10,845 bases of DNA from JBBQKP01 sp038326995 (GTDB taxonomy: Bacteria > Planctomycetota > Phycisphaerae > Tepidisphaerales > Tepidisphaeraceae), in contig JBBQKP010000112.1 of assembly GCA_038326995.1 (NCBI GenBank), positions 1 through 10,845 on the forward strand, in the 5' to 3' direction. The notes below the pieces were generated by a model, which was not told the origin of the DNA, searched no databases, and was given only the letters and a program-made list of their open reading frames with translations. Shown in pieces: positions 1-5,400 of the stretch (the stretch's first letter is position 1; every line of letters starts with the position of its first letter). The translations under genes were made by a program, and so were the position numbers.

Positions 1-1
1 G

Positions 2-112
2 GCTGGAACAAAGATCCAGTTCGCTTACTTCGTATGCGGCTCTTTTCATCTATTCGAGACTGTAACACTTCAGCCGTTTGCAGAAGCGCTTGAAATCTTC
101 GACGACCCTTGA
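2..112 (+). CDS. possible C-terminal end of a hypothetical protein, cut by the window edge
   Basis: One plus frame is open from the window edge to a TGA at 110-112 and gives 36 residues ending in LEIFDDP. Its base use by codon position looks coding, with more G/C at position 1 than at 3 and least at position 2 (roughly 58, 47 and 36 percent by hand count). The competing minus-strand open frame over the same bases shows no such bias. No domain can be recognised in so short a tail. It could be chance, so the call is weak. Confidence 0.3.
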   Translation, partial: AGTKIQFAYFVCGSFHLFETVTLQPFAEALEIFDDP

Positions 113-152
113 AAGTCATCCAACGCACATCATGACTCGTAAACGTGGCCTT

Positions 153-256
153 CCGGACGTATTTCTGGCCCGTCCGGCAGGACATCTTCCTACTGAATTT
201 CTGTAAAGAATCTTCCACTCGTGAAAAATCGCATTGTCCTGCCGCACGGGCCAGAA
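153..256. repeat. 22-bp inverted repeat with a competing hairpin
   Basis: The left arm at 163-184 and the right arm at 235-256 are reverse complements over 22 bases with one mismatch (174 opposite 245). They are separated by 50 bases. A second perfect stem of 7 bases, CCGGACG at 153-159 with CGTCCGG at 171-177, reuses the left arm, so the two pairings exclude each other in RNA. No gene covers the region convincingly. Candidates are a structured RNA, an attenuator, a transcript end, or the remnant of a small palindromic mobile element. The sequence does not show which strand is transcribed. Confidence 0.7.
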
Positions 257-402
257 GCGCATCCGCATTTTGAACTCTTCGCAGCGAATCGCAGAAACCG
301 CTTACTCACGTGCATGGCTCAATTAATTGCGTCTGCATTCGGCTGAACTATTACTCGAGACTGAAATGTTGCGATTCGTCGAAGTGCGAATGTTAAATAG
401 CA

Positions 403-425
403 CTGCCCCGGACGTGCCGGGGCAG
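403..425 (-). terminator. GC-rich stem-loop, candidate terminator
   Basis: CTGCCCCGG at 403-411 pairs perfectly with CCGGGGCAG at 417-425 around the loop ACGTG. On the minus strand the stem is followed by TGCTATTTAACA, a poor but T-containing tail, and it lies about 100 bases past the stop of the 65-aa minus-strand gene. On the plus strand no T-tract follows. The stem is certain; terminator function is likely but not proven. Confidence 0.45.
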
Positions 426-527
426 GCGACTGACTATTGAGACGCGGCCAATTTCTTACGGGGCGGCCACGTGTCGCTCACGGTCGAGCCGAGTGCCTGA
501 CTAGATGATGATGCGACGACGCCTAAT

Positions 528-725
528 TCAGGCGACGATGGCGTTCGAGCGGCGAAGGACGCGGGGGCTCGAGACGCGAGCCGAACCGGCCGACAAGCCG
601 CGACGACGCATCACGTTTGCGCGAACATTCATGTTGTGCAGGGTCTGTCCTTCATTGCCGTCCGTGGAGGAGGACTGGGTGAAGCGGGAGTTCATGTCGA
701 TTTTGGAGGTGGGGAGGGTGGTCAT
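528..725 (-). CDS. small basic hypothetical protein (65 aa)
   Basis: This minus-strand frame begins with ATG at 725 and ends with TGA at 528. A GGAG Shine-Dalgarno lies 7 bases before the start. About four fifths of its codons end in G or C, most of them in C, which suits a real gene in this genome and argues against the overlapping plus-strand frame (505-759), which has no ribosome site. The N-terminal half is polar (Ser, Thr, Asn, Gln). The C-terminal half is arginine-rich, with RRRG around residues 40-43 and RR at 58-59, giving a net charge of about +7. There is no signal peptide or membrane segment. I do not recognise the family. It lies downstream of two other minus-strand genes and could share a transcript with the 62-aa gene, although 200 bases separate them. 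Confidence 0.6.
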   Translation of the reverse strand: MTTLPTSKIDMNSRFTQSSSTDGNEGQTLHNMNVRANVMRRRGLSAGSARVSSPRVLRRSNAIVA

Positions 726-732
726 GATGGTG

Positions 733-736
733 CTCC
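733..736 (-). promoter_or_regulatory. ribosome binding site of the 65-aa protein
   Basis: The minus strand reads GGAG here, 7 bases before the ATG at 725. It supports this start and strand over the overlapping plus-strand open frame. Confidence 0.55.
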
Positions 737-827
737 AGATGTGCCTTTCGGCCGGCTAAGGTGAAACTCTCCGATGGGTAAGACTGTTGATTGAAAGAGA
801 AGGGGAAACGTTCCGGCTTCTCAAACG

Positions 828-859
828 GACTGCCTGTGCTGACTGCCTGTGCTGACTGC
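828..859. repeat. 13-bp tandem repeat, about 2.5 copies, intergenic
   Basis: The unit GACTGCCTGTGCT occurs at 828-840 and 841-853, followed by a partial GACTGC at 854-859. Copies are identical. The unit length is not a multiple of three, unlike every repeat array inside the genes of this window, which agrees with the stretch being noncoding. Confidence 0.85.
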
Positions 860-925
860 ACTATTTTGAAGGCCGCTGCGACCGGTTGGGGTCGAAGCGA
901 CGGATGTGTTGTGAGACGTCGTGGT

Positions 926-1114
926 TTAGGCGACGTTGATCTTGGCGCGGTCCTGTTGGAAGCGGAAGGTCCGCTTCTGGGACTTGGCACCGCTCATGCG
1001 ACGCATCGCATTGGCTTTGGCGCTGATGGCGCGGAGGATTCGGGCTTCGTCAGAAACGCCGAACAGTTGGCCGGGCTTGCGACGGGTTTCATCGCGGGAT
1101 ACGTACGAGTCCAT
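926..1114 (-). CDS. small, very basic hypothetical protein (62 aa)
   Basis: The minus-strand frame runs from ATG at 1114 to TAA at 926. A strong Shine-Dalgarno (AAGGGAG) ends 6 bases before the start, the best in the window, and about 77 percent of codons end in G or C. The product has ten Arg and five Lys against six acidic residues, net about +9. Basic clusters are RRK (11-13), MRRM (37-40) and KSQKR (44-48). There is no signal peptide, membrane segment or cysteine. Small size and charge suggest an RNA- or DNA-binding or ribosome-associated protein, but I do not recognise the family and this is inference. A long leader of about 230 bases separates it from the receiver-like gene upstream. 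The overlapping plus-strand frame (791-1213) lacks these coding signs. Confidence 0.72.
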   Translation of the reverse strand: MDSYVSRDETRRKPGQLFGVSDEARILRAISAKANAMRRMSGAKSQKRTFRFQQDRAKINVA

Positions 1115-1120
1115 ATGAGT

Positions 1121-1127
1121 CTCCCTT
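1121..1127 (-). promoter_or_regulatory. strong ribosome binding site of the 62-aa protein
   Basis: The minus strand reads AAGGGAG, close to the ideal anti-16S complement, with 6 bases before the ATG at 1114. The motif GGGAGAC that contains it recurs twice upstream in the same leader (1169-1175 and 1228-1234, minus sense). Confidence 0.7.
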
Positions 1128-1277
1128 TTCGGGTAGAGGGTTTAGTTCTCCATCACCACGGGTTTTCGGTCTCCCGGGTTTGTCCTTCAGAGTCGCAGGC
1201 CACCACAGCCTGAGGTCCGAAACGTTTGTCTCCCACTCATTCTTTTCGGCCGGTTCTGCGGGTCACTTTCGAGGCGA

Positions 1278-1302
1278 TTTGACTCAATTCTTCTGAATCA
1301 AA
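1278..1302. promoter_or_regulatory. AT-rich dyad in the leader of the 62-aa gene, operator candidate
   Basis: TTTGACTCA at 1278-1286 and TGAATCAAA at 1294-1302 form arms that match at 8 of 9 positions around a 7-base spacer. The dyad lies between the receiver-like gene and the 62-aa gene, about 165 bases before the latter's start. It has the size of a dimeric repressor site, but no protein can be assigned. No convincing promoter was found in 1115-1345. Confidence 0.3.
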
Positions 1303-1345
1303 CCGTGTGACGCGAACCTTCCGTGAAGCGGGACTTGTATTGTTT

Positions 1346-1927
1346 TCAGGCTCCTTGCCTTAGCTGCCTCTGGTCTTGGATCACCTGCTTGCGATCCTGT
1401 CGACCGCCTAAATCTCGGCCGCCTACTTCTCGGCCGCCTACTTCTCGGCCGCCTAAATCTCGGCCGCCTACTTCTGACTTCCTGGTGGCCACGGCATGGG
1501 CGATGGCGATCAACTGCGTTGCCAGATCCTTATTCGTTTCGCCGTTCGTTTCGTTTTCGCCAGCTTCCAGGACTGCTGTCGCACCGAGCGAGCGTGCCTG
1601 AATCTCTTCGACCTGCAGGATTCGACTGGCCGCGTACACCCATTTCTGCCAGGGCCAGAGCTTTTTCAGCAGCTTTGCGAACTCGAGTCCACTGGCTTGA
1701 GCGGACGATTCGTTGGATCCGAACGGCCTGACGTTTACGACCTCGCCGACCACAACCACATCGAAGCTCATCAGCCGCATCAGGTCTGTGGCTCGGGTCA
1801 TTGAGGCGGCTTTCGTCACCTCTATGCCCCCGTCTATGCCCCCGTCTATGCCCCCGTCTATGCTGTCGGCCATCTCACTCCAATCCACACCTATAACGAG
1901 CAGCGTGGGCTTGGGTTTGAAGTGCAT
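1346..1927 (-). CDS. degenerate receiver-like (pseudo-receiver) protein with tandem repeats
   Basis: The 193-residue product starts with a short strand (TLLVIGV, 8-14) followed by D15, then FDVVVV at 55-60, WVYAAS at 96-101 and LGATAVLE at 114-121. The spacing and strand-helix alternation resemble a response-regulator receiver domain. Glycine 61 replaces the phospho-acceptor Asp that normally ends the third strand, so phosphorylation is unlikely. Three DGGI units (24-35) interrupt the first loop. The C-terminus (152-176) is a charged tail of EVGGR and DLGGR units. I chose ATG 1927 because GAAGG lies 8 bases upstream and the first strand begins 7 residues in. ATG 1993 (22 residues longer, MSDVNC) and ATG 2137 (70 longer) are alternatives without clear ribosome sites. 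It lies divergent to the FHA gene. The fold assignment is from pattern only. Confidence 0.65.
   Translation of the reverse strand: MHFKPKPTLLVIGVDWSEMADSIDGGIDGGIDGGIEVTKAASMTRATDLMRLMSFDVVVVGEVVNVRPFGSNESSAQASGLEFAKLLKKLWPWQKWVYAASRILQVEEIQARSLGATAVLEAGENETNGETNKDLATQLIAIAHAVATRKSEVGGRDLGGREVGGREVGGRDLGGRQDRKQVIQDQRQLRQGA
1404..1475. repeat. 15-bp in-frame tandem repeat in the pseudo-receiver gene
   Basis: Four complete 15-base units (CCGCCTAAATCTCGG or CCGCCTACTTCTCGG) start at 1404, 1419, 1434 and 1449, and a partial fifth starts at 1464. In the minus frame they encode alternating DLGGR and EVGGR. Two unit types are arranged A-B-B-A-B, which suggests duplication of a dimer or later exchange between units. 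Confidence 0.9.
1821..1865. repeat. 12-bp in-frame tandem repeat in the pseudo-receiver gene
   Basis: Three identical units of TCTATGCCCCCG start at 1821, 1833 and 1845, with a partial copy from 1857. In the minus frame they encode DGGI three times. Perfect identity, including third positions, indicates recent expansion. Confidence 0.9.
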
Positions 1928-1935
1928 GACATCTA

Positions 1936-1940
1936 CCTTC
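1936..1940 (-). promoter_or_regulatory. ribosome binding site favouring the start at 1927
   Basis: The minus strand reads GAAGG here, 8 bases before ATG 1927. The longer in-frame starts at 1993 and 2137 lack such a site, so this decides the start chosen. The purine run also codes for Glu/Lys if a longer start is used, so it could be coincidental. Confidence 0.45.
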
Positions 1941-2130
1941 TTCGATTCTTCTTCGCGGGCTATCTGCGCAGCATTACAGTTGACATCCGACATAAGCACC
2001 ACGCGTGCCACGACGCGCAATCTCGACAGACGCGTGCTAAGTCCAATTGAAATCAGCGATAAGCAAATATGAGCCCAAAAATCGTCCCACCTGATCGCCT
2101 GTTCAAAACGAACAAGCCTGAACACTGAAA

Positions 2131-2150
2131 TTGACACAACTAACTGTCAA
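2131..2150. promoter_or_regulatory. TTGACA-N8-TGTCAA dyad between divergent genes
   Basis: A perfect 6-base inverted repeat whose arms each equal the sigma-70 -35 consensus, one on each strand. No good -10 box follows at 16-18 bases on either strand, so it is more like an operator than two promoters. It lies upstream of the pseudo-receiver gene and about 340 bases before the FHA gene. Confidence 0.3.
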
Positions 2151-2169
2151 AGAAATGCTTATCGGAAAC

Positions 2170-2186
2170 ATGGTTATTACAACCAT
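2170..2186. promoter_or_regulatory. ATGGTT-N5-AACCAT dyad, operator candidate or small hairpin
   Basis: A perfect 6-base inverted repeat with the spacer ATTAC, 20 bases from the preceding dyad, in the divergent intergenic region. The rest of this gap (1928-2428) also holds a bulged stem (GGCGACG at 2237-2243 with CGTCGCC at 2266-2272) and the palindrome GTTGATCAAC at 2317-2326. I see no gene in it. Confidence 0.3.
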
Positions 2187-2428
2187 ACGCCATAAGACTC
2201 GGTCGGAAATCGGGTTGTTTTGAACATGCTTCACGTGGCGACGGGTTGAAATCAATAAACCGCGTCGTCGCCCGTCTCTCAAATTAGCGTCGCCGGTCCG
2301 GTGGTTATTCGGCCGAGTTGATCAACGGACTTGAATCTCCGCTGAGCGCAGTTGTTTGCAACGTACCCAAAGGCCGCCAGTCTAAACTTGGATTATCGGA
2401 CTTTTCCGTCGCGGGCGCGTCAATTTCC

Positions 2429-2457
2429 TTCGCCATACACCTCTCAGTTGCTACAAT
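2429..2457 (+). promoter_or_regulatory. extended -10 promoter of the FHA gene
   Basis: TACAAT at 2452-2457 matches the -10 consensus at five of six bases and is preceded by TGC, the extended -10 form TGn. A weak -35 (TTCGCC, 2429-2434) lies 17 bases upstream. Transcription would start near 2464 and give a short leader of about 27 bases containing the GGAGA ribosome site. Confidence 0.5.
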
Positions 2458-2475
2458 GTTCAACTGTACTCATGC

Positions 2476-2480
2476 GGAGA
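2476..2480 (+). promoter_or_regulatory. ribosome binding site selecting the GTG start at 2491
   Basis: GGAGA lies 10 bases before GTG 2491. The nearby ATG at 2472 is in another frame, so the site supports GTG as the true start of the FHA protein. Confidence 0.5.
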
Positions 2481-2490
2481 GACTTTCGAC

Positions 2491-5400
2491 GTGGCATCCA
2501 CCCCAAAGACACAACTTCAACTCACCCTTCATCCCCTCGGCCAGCACGCCGGTAAGCCGCCTTTGGTGGTCAAACGACAGGTGCTCGTCATCGGGTCGCG
2601 TGATGGCTCGCACATTCGCCTGTCGAGCGACCAGGTCAGCCGAACGCACGCGCTTTTGGTCATCGATTCCGCCGGTGTTTATATCCGTGACCTGGGTAGC
2701 CGAACCCACACGCTGGTCAACACCAAGGCCGTCACCGAGCACGTCCTTCGCTCGGGCGACCGCATCGCCATCGGCAACTTCCTTTTTCGGGCGGAGATCG
2801 CGGGAACCCCCTCGTCAACTCCCAGTCTGACGAATCCGCCCTCGCCCGCTTCGTTCATGATTCAGGGCCAGTCGATGGCTTACCCCATCGACGGCCGCAC
2901 CGCCGTCATCGGCCGCCGGTCCATCTGCGGCCCGCGACTCGAACACGACGACGTCTCCGCCATCCATGCCGTCGTCTTCCAACTCGACGGCCAACACGTC
3001 CTTCGAGACCTCGGCTCACGCACCGGAACCTTCGTCAACGGCGAAAAGGCCCACCAGATTCCCCTGCACTTCGGCGACGATCTGCGCGTCGGCCCGTTCT
3101 ATCTTCGCTACATCCGCGACCTGGATCTCGCCCGCGAATCTTCCGCGCCCGCTGCGATCTCGATCAAGAACGAAAAGCCCTTGCTCCACGAACCTCTGCT
3201 CGACCAAGCCACTAACAAAGTCAGTGACGACGCAACTAACAAAGTCAGTGACGACGCAACTAACGATGACGGCCCGATTCACCTTGAGACCTCGCCCGAA
3301 CCCGCAATCGTTGCTTTCCAGCCTGTTGTCTCGCCTCTTGTTGAACTATCGCCTGTCGACGGGATACCTCGCGGCAACCTCGACGATGAACCGATCGAAG
3401 TCGATCAGCCGATACACGCCGATGCGTCTCACAGTACTCCTGATGAAGTGATAGTCGAAGTCGTCGCGCCCAACCCGTTTGCAGACGAAATCTCACAAGA
3501 GATTCAGGGCGAGATTCACGACGACATCGTCCTGCCCATAGGCCGGGGTTCGTCGTTCTCCTCCGCCGCTTCCGCCTTGCCTCTGGTCGCGGATGATCTG
3601 GCTGACGACCTGATGGATGGAGTCGCGGCAGATTCTGTTAATGTGCGCCCGGCCGATCCTTCGCTCGAAGACCCGATCGAATTGTCGCCCGAATTGTCGC
3701 CCGAATTTTCGCCCGAATTTTCGCCCGAATTTTCGCCCGAGTCGATAGTTGCCGATCAATCGGCAGCGCCCTTGCACGAATCGGACAAGAGCGTTGAAGA
3801 GCCCCAGGAACTGGCGTTCGAACCATCGGCAGATGAGGCCCCGGAGCAATTTTCACCCGCGCGGCCGATCCTCACCCAATTGTGGGAGGACCCGCAATCC
3901 GAAGAGCCCGCCGACGCCAACGTATCATCAGACCTCACCACAGGTCTCACCGGGCCCACCGACGTCGCTGCGATCGAAGCGATGATCCGCTCTCATCAGA
4001 CGCCCGCGCAAGATTCGGCGATGAATCGCCTGAAGTCGATCAACGAAGCGCTCGCGTTCAAAGAAGAGGCCGAGGCCTTCGCAGAACGTGACTTCGAAAT
4101 CATCGCCGGCGGGAGTGACAACAACGACGAAGATGTCATTACTGAAGAACCATCCGCCGACACTGAAGCCCAAGCCGTCGCTGAAATTACCGACGAACCT
4201 CTGGCGACAGTCGTCGTCGAAGATGCTGAAGCCGAGACGATCGATGAGCTAATCGCAGTCGACGAAGCGCCTACCGCCAGTCCCTCAGCCGTCGAGATCG
4301 ACCTCGAACGCGAGGAAGTTCGCAGTGCACAACTTGATGAAGAGCGTGATGCGGAACTGCAGGCCGAGCGAGTTCGACTCCAAGCGTTGCGAAGTGAGAT
4401 CGCCGCCGATCCTGTATTGGCGCACGAAAGCGAAAACATCTTTGACGACAAGATTGTCGAAGAAAACACCTCTCACGAATCCGCTTCTGATGTGATCGAT
4501 CGCCATCCATTTGTAGAACCCGAACACGCAACAATTCAGGTTGCAGACAGATCACCTGACTCAATAATTGTGAACGAGGTGATTGTCGACCAGGTGATTG
4601 TCGATCAGGTGATTGTCGATCAGGTGATTGTCGACCAGGTGATTGTCGACCAGGTGATTGTCGACGAGGTGGGAGATGACGTCATCGCCGTCGAGGCAAT
4701 ACAACCGCCGTCGGCCGGTATCGTCTCAGACGATCACGCATCTCGTTTCATTTCCCCTTCTTCTGGCGCGGCGATCTACATTGAATCAACCGAAGATGAG
4801 TCGGAACAGATTCACGCCGAGAAAACACCAACGCAAGCGCAATCATCCGACTTTGGATCCGTCCTTATCTCCGCCGCTGATTCACACGATTTGATCGCAA
4901 CGACATCTCCGAGCGACTCCATCTCATTGCTCGATACTGGTGTGCTCGATACTGGTTCGATCGATTCCGTCGTTGCGGGTACTGGTGTGTTTGACTTTAC
5001 GCTCGATACGAAGGTCGCGCCGCTCGACTTCTCCGCCGATGTGTCGAACCATTTCTCCGTTGACCTGACTGCGAATCCGACGAGCCCTGATCAGGTGAAT
5101 GATGCGGCATCTGAAGCAAATATCGAAGCAGTCATCGCGCGAGCCAAGGACAAGCTCGCTCAATCAAGCGAGGGCGCAAAAACGTCGATCAGCTTAGCCC
5201 AGCCTTCTGATGTCCTCGAACCCGCCCTAGCCGCATCGATAGCAGCCCCGGTCGTCGATTCGTTTGCGAAGCCGCTGATTGCCGTACACCACGAGTTGCA
5301 AACGCAGGAGAAGCTCGACGAACTGACCGAGCCGATGCGTGCGGTGGCCTTGGTGCAACCGGCTACAGCGCAAATCGTAACTGCGCGAATCGTAACTGCG

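Noticed and set aside
1..185. Minus-strand frame open from ATG 185 to the window edge (MSCRTGQKYVR...)
   Set aside because: G/C is evenly spread over the three codon positions (about 50 percent each), so it does not look coding. The purine stretch is directly against the ATG, and the start lies in the inverted repeat.
369..398. TTGCGA-18-TTAAAT as a plus-strand promoter
   Set aside because: It leads directly into the 403-425 stem-loop and no plus-strand gene follows.
505..759. Plus-strand 84-aa open frame
   Set aside because: It overlaps the better supported 65-aa minus gene and starts with an ATG run lacking a ribosome site.
733..800. Possible glycine or other riboswitch upstream of the 65-aa gene (minus strand GGAGAG ... 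CCGAAAGG)
   Set aside because: Only short fragments resemble known aptamer motifs; the conserved core and pairing are not present.
796..827. Imperfect hairpin GAGAAG ... CTTCTC as terminator of the 62-aa gene
   Set aside because: The stem is interrupted and followed by only three T on the minus strand.
791..1213. Plus-strand 140-aa open frame
   Set aside because: It is antisense to the 62-aa gene, which has the strong ribosome site and GC3 bias; this frame has no Shine-Dalgarno.
2318..2830. Plus-strand 170-aa open frame overlapping the start of the FHA gene
   Set aside because: From 2491 on it overlaps the FHA coding sequence in another frame, and the product has no sensible composition.
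4579..4668. CRISPR-like array
   Set aside because: The repeats are directly adjacent, with no spacers, and code VIVDQ in frame.
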